Numbered from the stretch's first letter, positions 24,994-37,039 are shown. The stretch: 64,000 nucleotides of DNA from Megalonaias nervosa (GCA_016617855.1 JAECUM010094113.1:27299-91298), one strand, 5' to 3'. Program-made: numbers and translations. The notes: generated by a model not told the origin, from the letters alone.

Positions 24994-25830
24994 AGACAGA
25001 CTCAGACAAAGCTTTACATAACAGACATATCAAGGAGAAAACAAAGCTGAGACAGACTCAACCAAAGCTTTACATAACAGACATGTAAAGGAGAATAACA
25101 AAGCTGAAACACTCAGACAAAGCTTTAAATAACAGACATGTCAAGGAGAATAACAAAGCTGAAACAAGACTCCAGCAAAGCTTTACATGACAGACATGTC
25201 AAGGAGAAAACAAAGCTGAGACAAACTCAGACAAAGCTTTACGTAACAGACATGTCTAGGAGAACACAACGCTAAGACAGACTCAGACAAAGCTTTATGT
25301 AACAGACATGTCCAGGAGAAAATAATGCTTAGACAGACTCAGACAAAGCTTTACGTAACAGACATGTCTAGGAGAAAACAAAGCTGAGACAGACTCAGAC
25401 AAAGCTTTACATAACAGACAGGACCGCTCCGGTGGCCTAGTGGTTAGAGCGTCCGCCTCGGATGCGGGAGGTCGTGGGTTCGATCCCCGGTCGAGTCATA
25501 CCAAAGACTTACAAAAATGGTACTAACAGCTGCCTCGCTTGGCGCTCAGCATTAAGAGGTTAGTGTTAGGACTGGTCGGCCTGGTGTCAGGATAATGTGA
25601 CTGGGTGGGACATCATGCTACATGTCTGCGGCATGATGCCCCAGTGCTAGACATCACTATAAACTGCCACACTGCAGACATTGTAGCGATATGACTGAAA
25701 AATTGTTAAAGCTACGTTAAAAATCATAATCACATCACATCACATAACAGACATGTCTAGGAGAAAACAAAGTTGAGACAGACTCAGACAAAGCTTTACA
25801 TAGCAGATGTGTCTAGGAGAATACAGCGCT
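24994..25830 (+). repeat. 56-bp tandem array, interrupted by a SINE
   Basis: The unit is built on AGACAGACTCAGACAAAGCT, TTACATAACAGACATGTC and AAGGAGAAAACAAAGCTG, 56-58 bp long. About seven units span 24,994-25,420 and one and a half units resume at 25,742-25,830 after the inserted SINE. Units differ by a few substitutions each. The array ends about 290 bp before the first SAMD8 coding exon. Confidence 0.85.
25421..25741 (+). mobile_element. tRNA-derived SINE, family A, full-length with target-site duplication
   Basis: The A-box GTGGCCTAGTGGTTAGAGCG and B-box GGTTCGATCCC match RNA polymerase III promoter consensus and a tRNA-like fold (GCGTCCGCCTCGGATGCGGG as anticodon arm region). The ~240-bp body contains CTGCCTCGCTTGGCGCTCAG and GACATCATGCTACATGTCTG. 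The tail is a short ATCAC repeat (CACATCACATCAC). The 12-bp sequence ACATAACAGACA precedes (25,409-25,420) and follows (25,742-25,753) the element, so it inserted by target-primed reverse transcription into a unit of the 56-bp array. It is not a tRNA gene, since the body and tail are retroposon-like. Confidence 0.92.
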
Positions 25831-26119
25831 GCCAATTTAAGTAGTTAGTACTAAACAGAGGTTGATTTATGACATTGTTATTTCATTCCAAAAAGTTTTC
25901 TCTTTAAGTACATGGAGACTCTCAAGCTGTTTACTTTGGAAAAATGTAATGTTTACTTTATGCATTTCATTCAGAATGTATAGGGTTTGTAGCCTGCATT
26001 GGATCTTAATAGAAATTCCAATTTGTGGTTTACTCTTACAAAAACCATGCCACGTTTGTCCCTCATTTAAGATATCGTGTCTGTTCCAGCAAGCTATATG
26101 TTCTATCCTTAATTTTCAG

Positions 26120-26797
26120 ATCATTCACTTCCATCATGACAAATGTAAAAGACTGGAGCTGTGAGGATGTTAAGCAATGGTTGATTAGCAACAGCTTTGA
26201 AGGATATGCAGATCTGTTTTGTGATCAGCATAAGATTGATGGGAAGGCACTGTTGTCCCTGGAGGAAACAGATCTGCGAGAGCCACCAATGCAGATAAGA
26301 GTTCTAGGAGATGTCAAGCACCTGTCCCTTGCAATTGAAGTCCTAAAATTGGAAAATCAAGATAAATTTTTTGTGTCTGATCCCACTAACGGTGGTTTAA
26401 AAATCAGTCATAGGTATTCCAAGAAAGTACATTCCAGGCCATTGAAACATTCTACCTATCGGCAAGATAGCACTAGTACATTTTCAGATGATGATGATGT
26501 GATAGATGAAGAAATAGAGAAAATTGTTAGTAGAAAAGGATGTTATTCTAGAAATTTAGATTCAGAGCTTTTCAAGACTGCTCTCAGTTTTGTCTATGTT
26601 TTTTTGGTTTTCCTTCTGACGTCATTTGTAATGGTTGTTGTCCATGATAGAGTTCCAGACATGCACAGATACCCACCACTGCCAGATCTGTTCCTGGACA
26701 ACATGCCAGTCATCCCCTGGGCTTTTGAGGTGTGTGAATTAGTGGGATCAGTTCTTTTCATGGTTTGGACAATAATCTTATTCTTCCACAAGCACAG
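26120..26797 (+). CDS. SAMD8: SAMD8 / SMSr exon with start codon (ATG at 26,136): SAM domain and first two membrane spans
   Basis: Encodes residues 1-221 of sphingomyelin synthase-related protein, an ER-resident polytopic enzyme that makes ceramide phosphoethanolamine from ceramide and phosphatidylethanolamine and helps limit ER ceramide. Residues ~5-72 form a SAM domain (DWSCEDVKQWLISNSFEGYA... IDGKALLSLEETDLREPP), which oligomerises the protein. An acidic linker follows (SDDDDVIDEEIEK, 117-129). Transmembrane helix 1 spans ~148-170 and helix 2 ~195-217. Exon acceptor AATTTTCAG ends at 26,119, 16 bp before the ATG, so at least one 5' non-coding exon exists upstream. In-frame ATGs left of the acceptor (for example 26,025) are intronic. 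The donor GTAAAG is at 26,798. The four coding pieces (662+118+151+335 bp) join in phase to 421 codons plus stop, close to the vertebrate protein's length. Confidence 0.96.
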
Positions 26798-26944
26798 GTA
26801 AAGAACCTATGACAGAAATAAATGCATTAATTTGTTAAACTTTGTAGTTATGCTCTAAATTTGATTTGTACAAATTCATGCCTCTTAATGAAATGCAATA
26901 TATTTATTCCTAATAAAGATACAGTGCATTATGTAAATAATGAA

Positions 26945-27175
26945 GTCATTGCCAGTGTGGGAGTCCCATGCAGTAATTACTAGCCTCCTTGGGGTTCCAT
27001 GAAGTAATTACTAGTATGAGGTTCCCATGGAATAATTATAGTAATCACTAGTATGGGGGTCCCATGAAGTAACTACCAGTCTGAGGGTCCCATAAAGTAT
27101 CACTAGTATGGGGGTCCCATGAAGTAATTACGAGTCTGGGGATTCCATAAAGTAATTACCAGTATTGGGTCACAT
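26945..27175 (+). repeat. ~30-bp tandem array (GGGGGTCCCATGAAGTAATTAC)
   Basis: About seven degenerate units of GGTCCCATGAAGTAATTACT plus AGTATGGG, 29-32 bp each. Confidence 0.75.
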
Positions 27176-27387
27176 GAGGTTTCCTATACTGTAAATTTAT
27201 TTATTTTCATGCACTGTGGATAAGGTTATTTTTGTCAGTACATAAATTCATGAATTATGGAATTGGTCCTGTTTCCAAAGAAGGACATATTTTCATTAAT
27301 TTTTTAAAATGTTTTGGTATATAGTGACCATAAAGTATGAAAAAACTGGTGTCTCATGAAAAATAGTAAATATGTAATAGGCAGTTG

Positions 27388-27530
27388 ATACTCCCATATA
27401 AGTCAGACTGAGCTGCAATCAGATTTGGGTCTGTGGACTTTGTCAGGACTAACCAGTAGAACAAACAACATAGATCCTAATTTGCAATTGCACATCATGG
27501 TCTGTGTTGTTTGTACTTGGGTCATTTATA
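27388..27530. mobile_element. Divergent copy of the TATACTCGCTTATAAG MITE family
   Basis: Shares ATATAAGTCAGACTG, AGATTTGGGTCTGTGGACTT and CAGTAGAACAAACAACATAG with the better-preserved copies at 56,557-56,763 and 40,832-41,002. The right terminus is eroded. Confidence 0.5.
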
Positions 27531-27747
27531 TGTGTATTTATGGTGCATGCCCTAAATTTGAAATCAAATTAATTTCTGTTGTCTTTCTTTTTTTAAAAAT
27601 CTTTTTATAATGTAATATTTTAAAAGAAAAAACTTTGTTAATTTTCTGCATTTGCATTTATATAATGGACAAATAAAGAAAAACACATACCATGTGCTAT
27701 AAAATGGTATAATCGCTTTCTCACAGTTGGTGTCAAGATTTCCATTC

Positions 27748-29600
27748 CCAGTCAGATTATATGATGCAGCACTATATCAAAGCCAAAGGCCCAGTCAGAT
27801 TACATAATACCACACTGTATCAAAGTCGAAGGCCCAGTCAGATTATATAATATCACACTGTATCAAAGTCAAAGGCCCAGTCAGATTACATGATACCACA
27901 CTGAATCAAAGTCAGAGGCCCAGTCAGATTATATAATGCCACACTGTATCAAAGCCACAGGCCTAGTCAGATTATTTAATGCCATACTGTATCAAAGCCA
28001 CATGCCGGTCAGATTATATAATGCCACACTATCAAAGCCACAGGCCAGTCATATTATATAATCCCACACTGTATCAAAGTCAAAGGCCCAGTCAGATTAC
28101 ATGATGCCACACTGTATCAAAGTCAAAGGCCCAGTCAGATATAATGCCACACTGTATCAAAGCCACAGGCCCAGTCAGATTACTTAATGCCATACTGTAT
28201 CAAAGCCACATGCCGGTCAGATTATATAATGCCACACTATCAAAGCCACAGGCCAGTCATATTGTATAGTCCCACACTGCATCAAAGTCAAAGGCCCAGT
28301 CAGATTACATAATGCCACACTGTATCAAAATCAAAGGCCAAGTCAGATTATATAATGCCACACTGTATCAAAGCCACAGGCCCAGTCAGATTACTTAATG
28401 CCACACTGTATCAAAGCCACATGCCAGTCATATTATATAATGATACACTGTTATCAAAGTCAAATGCCCAGTCAGATTATATAATGCCACATTGTATCAA
28501 AGCCACAGGCCCAGTCAGATTATATAATGCCACACTGTATCAAAGTCAAAGGCCCGGTTAGATTATATAATGCCACACTGTATCAAAGCCACAGGTCCAG
28601 TCAGATTACTTAATGCCACACTGTATCAAAGCCACATGCCAGTTAGGTTATATAAAGTCACACTATCAAAGCCACAGGCCAGTCATATTGCTGGTATATC
28701 ATGCCACACTGTATCAGAGTCAAAGGCCCAGTCATATTATATAATGCCACACTATCAAAGTGAAAGACCGAGCCAGATTATATAATGCCACGTTGTATCA
28801 AAGCCACATGCCAGTCAGATTACATAATGCCATACTGTATCAAAGCCACATGCCGGTCAGATTATTTAATGCCACACTGTATCAAAGCCACATGCCAGTC
28901 AGATTACATAATGCCACACTGTATCAAAGCCACAGGCCAGTCAGATTATATAATGCCACACTGTATCAAAGCCACAGGCCAGTCATATTACCAGTATATA
29001 ATGCCACACTGTATCAAAGTCAAAGGCCCAGTCATATTATATAATGCCACACTGTATCAAAGTGAAAGACCGAGCCAGCTTATATAATGCCACAATGTAT
29101 CAAAGCCACATGCCAGTCATATTATATAATGCCACACTGTATCAAAGTCAAAGGCCCAGTCAGATTATATAATGCCGCACTGTATCAAAGCCATAGGCCA
29201 GCCATATTACCAGTATATAATGCCACACTTTATCAAAGCCACATGCCAGTCATTTTATATAATGCAGCGCTGCATAAAAGAACCAGTCCAGTTAAATAAT
29301 GTTGCACTGTATGAAAGCCACAGCCTCAGTCAGATTATCTAATACAGTACAGTATCAATGCCACAAGTACAGTCAGATTATCTAATACAGTACAGTATCA
29401 AGGCCACAGCCTCAGTCAGATTATCTAATACAGTACAATATCAAGGCCACAAGTACAGTCAGATTATCTAATACAGTACAGTATCAAGTCCACAAGTACA
29501 GTCAGATTGTACAATATAGCATTGTATCAAAGCCATAGATTGAGCCAGATTGTACAATATAGCACTGCTGAAAGCTACAGGCTCAGTCAGATTTTGTAAT
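27748..29600 (+). repeat. Large 42-44-bp minisatellite in SAMD8 intron 1
   Basis: About 42 units of CCAGTCAGATTATATAATGC followed by CACACTGTATCAAAGCCACA and GG. Units are 42, 43 or 44 bp depending on how many C or A residues are present at the GGCCCAG junction. The last ~300 bp (from ~29,290) change to a variant with TCTAATACAGTACAGTATCA. Open frames such as MPHCIKATCQSDYI repeats arise because runs of 42-bp units keep frame. They are repeat artefacts. Confidence 0.93.
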
Positions 29601-29604
29601 AATG

Positions 29605-29674
<70 letters not shown>
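29605..29674. repeat. (AT)n microsatellite, 70 bp
   Basis: An uninterrupted TA/AT dinucleotide run directly following the minisatellite. It is a perfect self-complementary tract. Confidence 0.97.
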
Positions 29675-29677
<3 letters not shown>

Positions 29678-30115
29678 TGGTTTGTAAATCATTTTATATC
29701 ATTAATGCAGTTTGAATTTCCCAGTATGTCAAAATATTAGAGTGTAGATTACATACAAATTGTTGATCCCATTGTTGCTGTGTTATTTTAGGATAATTTA
29801 TCCATGTTACAATTGTTGTGTATGAAACACGTACAGCACATTGTGACATCAGTAATAAATTCATGGCATCATGCTTTAAAGGCATAATAATCTGGTAATC
29901 AGAATCAATCTCTGTCCTTTAACTACTCTTTTCTGCAGGTCATCTAATAAATAAAACCTGACACTGGTGCTCATTCGAAATGAAATTTATCAAATGATTC
30001 AAATAATTACAATTTTTGGCTCACTAAGAATTGTAAAAGATAATTTTCATGATATTCTTTTGAAATGCACTCATAACCTTATTTATAACTTAAAATGGGA
30101 CTTGTCATGTTTCAG

Positions 30116-30233
30116 ATTCATCTTGATGAGGCGGATGTTCTCATTGCTTGGGACAGTGTTCCTGCTGCGATGTGTCACCATGCTCATTACTTCCCTATCA
30201 GTTCCTGGGGTACATCTACATTGTCAGGGTCAA
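30116..30233 (+). CDS. SAMD8: SAMD8 / SMSr coding exon 2
   Basis: A 118-bp exon for residues 221-260 ([32 protein letters not shown]...), comprising transmembrane helix 3 and the luminal loop of the sphingomyelin synthase family. The sequence R-R-x-x-S-L-x-G-T-V-F-L-L-R is conserved in SMS proteins. The acceptor is TGTTTCAG and the donor GTAAGG follows CAA. The first base completes the Arg codon split from exon 1. Confidence 0.95.
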
Positions 30234-32449
30234 GTAAGGAATAATAGCATCTTTTGATGATTGTTTATAGCATTGGAAAGTCAAAATTGAAAGCATTCAC
30301 TCCATGGCAACAATTTTGGTCCCTGATAATTGGGATTTCTTAGTCTCTCTGGACATCATGCAGAGACAATTATATTTCTCACACATTCCAAACTTCATTT
30401 CTCAGTATGTATTCACAGTGAAAGCTATCTTGAATGGTGTATTTGATTGACTGGAGAGAGTACATGCTGTAATTGACCTATCGCCGCTTGTCAATCACAC
30501 TGGATCAAATAACCAGCAATAATGAATTGATTCTGATAAGTATTTACAAATTTTGCAATGATTTGTTGATTCCTCGATCGATAACAGTGAAAAGAAGTCT
30601 TGCAATTCTGACAGTCAATATCCAGATCATCTAAATGGAGGAATTAGATGTATTCCTTTCCTGAAACATAGGTGAAACTTCGATAGATAACGACTTGTCA
30701 CGTGTACGAACAGCTGAATAAAGACACAATTGATGGCAATTACAACGTGTTTGTTTGCATTAAAGTATGTCCCTTTGATAGCGTGGGAAAAATTGAAATT
30801 GAAAAATATATATGTAAAAATTAACGTTTCAAGAATATAGGTGGAGAACCCCCTAACTTTCGGGCTTTGATATATATTATTTATTCTCATATAGGAAGCC
30901 CTGAACCCAAGGCTGCAGTATTTTAAAGTTTGAAAATTTACACTTTAATGTTAGCTTGTCCCAAAATTAATGATTCATCGTCTTGATCTTTCAGACACTA
31001 GAGTGACGCTTTACTTTCTCGTTGGGTTGAAGAAGGGATGGGGATACAAAACTGTAATTAGTAGTAAAGAAATACAAAATAAAGGTTTCAAATAATTATC
31101 TTCCGATATATTAAGCATGCATTTACATTTTTACATCAACATCATTGATCAAAATTCCATCTGACGAACATAACAGACCTTAAAATTATTATGTACAACA
31201 GTATACTTCTAAACAGTAATTATTTACAATTTTGTTATAAATTTTAATTCATATACTTCCAAGGCAGCATAAACATAAGTCAGATAAAATTAACAAGGAT
31301 AACATTATATGCTAAATACATCAGCATCTTTTGGAGGAAGTTTCCTTTCATATGAATAAGTTCCTAAACAGCTTTACAATTGATTGTTATTATTTACTGA
31401 AATAAAACATTTAGGTTCTTGAACTACATATATAAATATTGTCTACTGCAGTATAATTAATGCAACTTTGTAATTTTATATCTTTAAGAATAATACAAAT
31501 CACATTAAATAAACATATCACTTAAATTGAAATGTATTTCTTTGCCAAATATCGCATGTTTGTCGGAGGTTAAGTCACCTGATTTGGTAGGCGGAGCGAT
31601 CTGTTGTCTCGCGTAAGGTCAATTGATATCAGCTTGCAACTTATCTCTACTATTTAGTATTCATGATCGTAAAATCTGTTACGATTATCATTGTGTATAG
31701 GACCTTATCCACTTAATAGTTAAGACAGAGTTACCTAACCTTGGGTCAAATTAGGGATAATTCTGTCTGATGAATGAGAATAATGGAATCAGTCTGTTAT
31801 CAGTCCACATTTGTTTCTTAACTCTGGATGTAATGCTATCTCGTTTCATGTTGCTAGTCCCCAGTCCAAGGTGAAAATTTGCTTCTTCATTTAGTAATTG
31901 GGAGTCTAGAACAAAGACAACACAGCCCCAGTCCAATGTCTTTGTCATTTCCATTCGTATAGGATGTCATCCTTCTTTTCCTTGGACTCCTTGAAGTACA
32001 GCACATCTTTGTGCACTCAAGAATTTAAGTAATCTTTGTGTCTTTTCCCATCATTTCAATAATTTGTATCCATTTTTCTAGTGTGGTTGACCTTTTCCTC
32101 TCAGTCCTTGTGTTTTATTTCAGTTATCTGTGTCCATTTCTCATTTTGTTGACATTTTATTGTATCTTATCCACACACTAGTCCTGCAGTACAGGTTTAG
32201 ATTTATTCTCTTGTTGGTACTGATGTTAGGGTAAGTATTACCCATTACAAATTTTTAAAAATTTTTTGATGCTTTGGCAGCTTTGCTCCACTGGTCATAG
32301 ACTAGAAGAACTTATGGGATGACCTGTTGTCAGTCATCGATCAACTGATATCTTTCTGTCCATTGGCACAAGTTTGTTATCAGTATTCCTCCTCAACTAC
32401 TTTGAGGATTGCAATGAAACTATACAACACATTCATCCTAATGTCTAGT

Positions 32450-34000
32450 CAGTCCTAAATGAAATTTGTGCTTCTTGGATATCCAGTAGGGCTGACAGCA
32501 GCCACGTTGAAAATCTTGTTTTTGCTTCTTGTCATTAGTGGATGGTCATATCAGCATTGGGTTTTACTGAAAGACTTCTTATGATGTCTAGTTGACTCTT
32601 AATGAAAATGGTGTTGATCAGATATCCAGTATGCATACATGCCAACCATTATGATTTTGGCATAATCATTACTCCTTTTTAACCTGATTACACCTTATGC
32701 TTGCCTACACATAGATTACACCTTTTTGGTTCATTAAAAATATGAAGCAGTAATGGTTGTGTTTGTCATTTTTATTATCATCTCTTTTAATTCCACACAA
32801 CATGTAACTTTGAGAATATTATATAAAAAAAGAAAAAGACTGCTGCATAAGAATACATTTGTACATTGTAGACCAACATGTACTTTCCTTATTTTCTATT
32901 TATAGCAGCTGAATATGGGACATTTCCAAGCAAACAGTTTTCTTCAATTTGAAAATATATGTTCACAGATTCGTTATATTTTGATAGTATGTTTAGGCAT
33001 GGACCAGTCTATACTTTAGAAAAAGAGGTGCCAGATTTTAAGCAAATCAGGCTTTATTGATGTGAATTATGGATGTTATATGACTGAAAAATGTTAAAGG
33101 AGAGGGATCGTTTTAAACTTGGATCAGAAAAAGGACAAATCAATAGCGCTTTACAAACTGAAGAAGAAGAATATGAGAGTGATGAGCATTCAGATTGAGC
33201 ATATTCTAAGCTAATTGCAGAATCTGAGAACTTGACCACAGTCCACAGTGGCCGGCTTGAAAATCTTGTTGTCACTACTTCTGAATTGTGGCCATATAAA
33301 CAAAGTCATATTGATGTGCATTTTTAAACAAAACCTTCTTGTGATGTCCAGTTGATCTTAAATGACATCCAGTATGGCCACCATAAAAACCATCTTGAAA
33401 ATCTTGTTACTGGTACATTTCTAGAATGGAACTTCATATCAGCTTCGGTTTTCATGAGAAGACTTTTTATGGTATCTAGTTGGACTTAAAATAAAAATTG
33501 TGCCAAATAAAAAATATGCCTGCGACAGTGGCTATGTTGAAAATCTTGTCACTGCTCCTACTAGATGGAAAATCATATTAACATTGGGCTTTCACTAGAT
33601 TATTTCTTATGATGTCTGCCCAGGTAGTTGGTATTAAATTAATAATGGTGTCAGTCTGAAATCCAGTGTGGCCACCATGGCAGCCATCTTGAAAATGTTA
33701 TTGCTACTCCTCAATAAAAAATCATATTAACTTTGGGTATTCACCAGTAGACTAATTATGATATCTTGTTAGTTCTGAATGAAAAGGGTGCTGAATGGGC
33801 CTCAAATATGGTTGCCACAGTGAACATTTTGAAAATCTTGTCACAAATTCTCCTGAATGGATGGTCACATCAACAAGGGATTTTCCCCCAAAAGTCTTCA
33901 AATGTGGTCTAGTTTGTCTTAAATGAAAATGGTGCCAGTCCTACATCCAGTATGGCTTCAAGAACGGCTAATTTGAAAATCTTATTGCTCAGTAATATCA
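32450..34000 (+). repeat. Degenerate ~140-bp repeat array (GGCCACCATGG...TTGAAAATCTTG)
   Basis: Landmark TTGAAAATCTTGTTACTGCT occurs near 32,505, 33,255, 33,402, 33,540, 33,690, 33,830 and 33,975, with GGCCACCATGGCAGCCATCT or similar just before it. The next landmarks are CATCAACATTGGGTTTTCAC and CTTCTTATGATGTCTAGTTG. The segment 32,640-33,230 is unrelated and interrupts the array. Reverse-oriented relatives lie in VDAC intron 3. Confidence 0.65.
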
Positions 34001-34059
34001 GAGATGGATTAAACACTCAGCAGTTTTAAAAAATATAGTTTTAACTTGAATTCCTGGAA

Positions 34060-35800
34060 ATTTGTTTTGATCAGTAGAGTGTCAATCTATTTGATTGACT
34101 CATATTTCATCCTTTCATCAGTACCAAAAGAAGCTGGCAAAGGCGGCCATAAAAAAGCTTCACCCACAGCTTTTTTTGGTATGCACTGTGTGTAAATGAC
34201 TTGTACAGGTGTCCTGTCTATGCTTTGTTTGCTGAGGATGTGTGGGATTTAGCTGAAAGTCACCACTCCTACACAAGCGTGAAGAGTGAAGCAGCTTCTT
34301 CATCACAGCTGGACCCCCTACATTCCAGGGATAAGCCAATATCACTTCCCACTTTCAGGTACTTGAAAGTCACAGGTCATTGATCCTGTGAGGGATAACA
34401 GGTATTTCCAGGTTCAGGGAGGTTACCTATACCCCAGAGCAAGTCCTGCCCTTCTTGCACAAAGGAAGTGCAGTTTTCTCTGACTTGTCAAACAGGTAGA
34501 TTGTGTCAAGTACCCAGGATATGAACTCCACTGCTAACAGACTCCACTGTCAGCAATCTTTATCACCAGATGACTGGTCACTGAGCACTGGCTACTGTGG
34601 TCAGTCCAATGACTGCTTGATGCACAATGTTCTCAGACATATCTTACTCAGAGACCTTTCAGTCTTTTGGAAAAAATGACTTGTCTGCGTTTAATCCCAA
34701 ATCTGAAGATGTTGGATTTGATTCCTTCTCAGAATTTCACTACAAATCTAGGGATGGTATGTGTTCTTACTGACTAGATCACACATATACTCTCCTCACA
34801 ACAAGAGTGTTCAAGAGGGCTTTATTGTCTTTTTGCCTCCTGGAGACCCTGAGCATAGCAGAAGATCTAGTTCCCTTTCGAAGACTTCATATGAGACCTT
34901 TTCAGCTTCTGATGCTAGAAAATTGGAGATGTCACAGGGACCCCCTTTGTAGCTTGGATTCTGTTGAGATCCAGATTTCATGTCCAGTTTAGCAGGTTGA
35001 TAAATCAGGCCAGAGTTCCGATACATGCCCAAGAACCTCACTACTTCCTTCATACCATCACATCAAATTTGGGCAGGGATGTTCACCTTGATATGGTCCA
35101 GGCAGGACTCTTACCTGCATATCCAGATTCTAGAAATGTATGTGGTTTTTGAAGCACAGAAGGGGTGCTTAAGTTTCTTATGAGTTGTGGTATGATTGTC
35201 ATGGCATAACTCAGATGGCAAGGATGCACTCATCAGGCTTCTCTTTGCTTTGAAGTCTTAAAGCTCCTTCATTGGACAGGTTTGGAGGCAATCACTCTAA
35301 GAGTCTTACTCATTCCAGAAATATTGTAGCAGACAGCCTTTCAATGTAAGGAATTGCAGTCCTGATGGAATGACCTCTACAATTTTAGTTGTGGAGGAAG
35401 CCTTTGGTAGCTTTGTTTGCAGTGAGGCTTAATACCAAACTACCACTTTATATTTGGCCAGCGCCAGATCAAAGTGCGTGGAGGGTGGGGGATACTTTTG
35501 GCCTGTAGTGTGAAGGACTATATGCCCACACCTTTCAGAATGGTTCTTGGGTTCTTCACAGCCAAGGGACTTCATCCTTACAGCTCATCCTAATAGCCCC
35601 CACCCCATGCTGACAAATATCATGGTAAAAAGATCTCAAACTGTTGCTGGACTGCCCCAGGAAGTCACTGCTGCAGACAGGTCTGCTGTCTCAGTACAGA
35701 GGGTCCCTCCTGCAAAACAATCCACAGATACTCCACCTTCACACTTTGCTCACATAAAAATATATATTTGCCAAGATCAATTTTTGAGTATGGTTGCAGA
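34060..35800 (+). pseudogene. Decayed DIRS-like (tyrosine-recombinase type) retrotransposon, RT/RNase H part
   Basis: Fragments in all three plus frames follow the order of DIRS-type polyproteins. FHYKSRDGM is near 34,735-34,762 (end of the RT thumb), and LVPFRRLHMRPFQLLMLENW is at ~34,868-34,927 (connection to RNase H). HSRNIVADSL is at 35,310-35,339 (the H-x-x-N-x-x-A-D-x-L-S RNase H end motif), and PDQSAWRVGD starts at ~35,464 (the P-D-P-x-A-W-x-V-D motif). An eroded LL-Q-RGS---NPQ-LHLH region lies at ~35,680-35,745. At least one TGG-to-TGA stop and several frame changes are present. I found no tyrosine recombinase remnant. Gypsy RNase H was considered, but the P-D-x-x-A-W and following W-x-D-L-L order fits DIRS better. 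Confidence 0.6.
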
Positions 35801-35925
35801 CTGCATCAACCAGGCTAGAAGACTGTCAACTTTCAAAGTACTTCTGATATTTGACAGCTGCCATTTATTTTTTGGTAGATTAGTTTCAGAGCTCCTTTTG
35901 GTCCAAGAGAATGAAGGATGAGCAG

Positions 35926-36032
35926 AACTGAGATTGGACTGGAACTATGTTGTTTGTGTTCTAGACCTCCCTTTATTAACTGAGATTTGACTGGAACTAT
36001 GTTGTTTGTGTTCTAGACCTCCATTTATTAAC
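35926..36032 (+). repeat. Perfect-to-near-perfect 54-bp direct duplication
   Basis: TGAGATTGGACTGGAACTAT...GACCTCCCTTTATTAACTG is immediately followed by TGAGATTTGACTGGAACTAT...GACCTCCATTTATTAACTG. The two differ at about two positions, so this is a recent tandem duplication. Confidence 0.85.
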
Positions 36033-37039
36033 TGGCAGAGGGAATTTTCACCTAGGAATTGGGATTAGTGCCAGGAGTTGATATGGCAGCATAATGATAG
36101 CAAGTATGTATTACATAATTAAACTTTTACCCACAATAACTAAATTTCTTATGCGATTTTTATCATAAGTAGAATATACATGTAGGTTTACATTATAAAG
36201 TTTTATGACAGGTTCCAGTATGAGCAAAATCAATGTATATTAATGAGGTGGTCATGCATCTGATTGGATGCATTTGTTACATTTTGGATACTCTATTTTT
36301 GATCTAGTTTTTATTAAATTTAAACTATGGACTTGTATTACCAAAATCTTTGGTCTTTTAATAATGACCAGGATTAATGCATATTTTTGAGGCAGTCTTC
36401 AGTCTGATTGACTGAGCATGTTACTATGCTGAAGATGATATTTATGATCTGATTTTAATAAAATTTGGAATGTGTGTTTATGTCATCAAGATCTTGGAAG
36501 AATTCATTAGAGAGTATGATCAGTGCATCATTGATGTTGCATCTGATTCACCAATGTGGATCAGAACACTAACAAATCCCAACTCAGTTTTATTTTTACT
36601 TGCCCATGGTAAAGTTTCTTGGAAACTTGAGCTTGCCTGAGCTGAATTTGAGCTTGTCTGGGAGTTAGGCAAGTTGATTTGTAAATCCATGCATGCCAAT
36701 GCCAGTTGTGTGACATAGAACCACTTTTGTTTACAGAAAACTTGTCATCTGGAGATGCCAATTGCAGTGTAATCAAAATCACAATATTTTAGATTTTTGA
36801 AAACGATCCAATGTGGTCCCCAATGTCCTTATATAGCAGCCAATGTGGGTTGTAAATAAATCAGTGGTTATAGGCATTAACTGAGTAATTATTATCACTA
36901 TTTCAATTTATCTGAGATCTCAAAAATCAGTAGAACCTTACTGGACAGAATGGAGACAGTTTTGTTTTACCCAGTCCAGAGTTGCTTTTGTTCCAAAAAC
37001 CTCAGTTCCCTTACTGAAACCAGAAGAATATATTCAGAT

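Larger units (their letters stand above)
16603..26119. other. Interval between divergently transcribed VDAC and SAMD8 genes
   Basis: The region between VDAC coding exon 1 (minus) and SAMD8 coding exon 1 (plus). Both genes must have non-coding 5' exons and promoters here, because each first coding exon starts at a splice acceptor. I could not place the promoters. A minus-strand donor CAG|GTAAGTG at about 18,309 is a candidate end of a VDAC 5' exon. The sections 16,603-18,370 and 24,170-24,990 otherwise show nothing recognisable. Confidence 0.5.
26798..30115 (+). other. SAMD8 intron 1
   Basis: Lies between donor GTAAAG (26,798) and acceptor TGTTTCAG (30,115). Most of it is tandem repeat: a 30-bp array (26,945-27,175), a MITE (27,388-27,530), a 42-44-bp array of ~1.85 kb and a 70-bp AT dinucleotide tract. 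No exon was recognised inside. Confidence 0.8.

Noticed and set aside
25421..25495. tRNA gene
   Set aside because: The A and B boxes are good, but the sequence continues into a conserved non-tRNA body with an (ATCAC)n tail and is flanked by a target duplication. It is a SINE head.
26025..26135. Upstream in-frame extension of the SAMD8 start
   Set aside because: It precedes the splice acceptor AATTTTCAG at 26,119, and the extra residues do not resemble SAMD8 proteins. The ATG at 26,136 matches the family's N-terminus just before the SAM domain.
28355..29299. Overlapping plus-strand frames with MPHCIKATC repeats
   Set aside because: They are produced by the 42-44-bp minisatellite in SAMD8 intron 1, and frames change whenever a 43- or 44-bp unit occurs.
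32640..32730. AACCATTATGATTTTGGCATAATCATTAC segment as a mobile element
   Set aside because: It has the look of a dispersed repeat, but no second copy, terminal repeats or duplication can be seen in this window, so it is left unannotated.
35547..35921. 124-codon plus-strand frame starting MGSSQPRDF
   Set aside because: The recognisable DIRS motifs of this region run through other frames. This frame is an incidental opening in the fossil.
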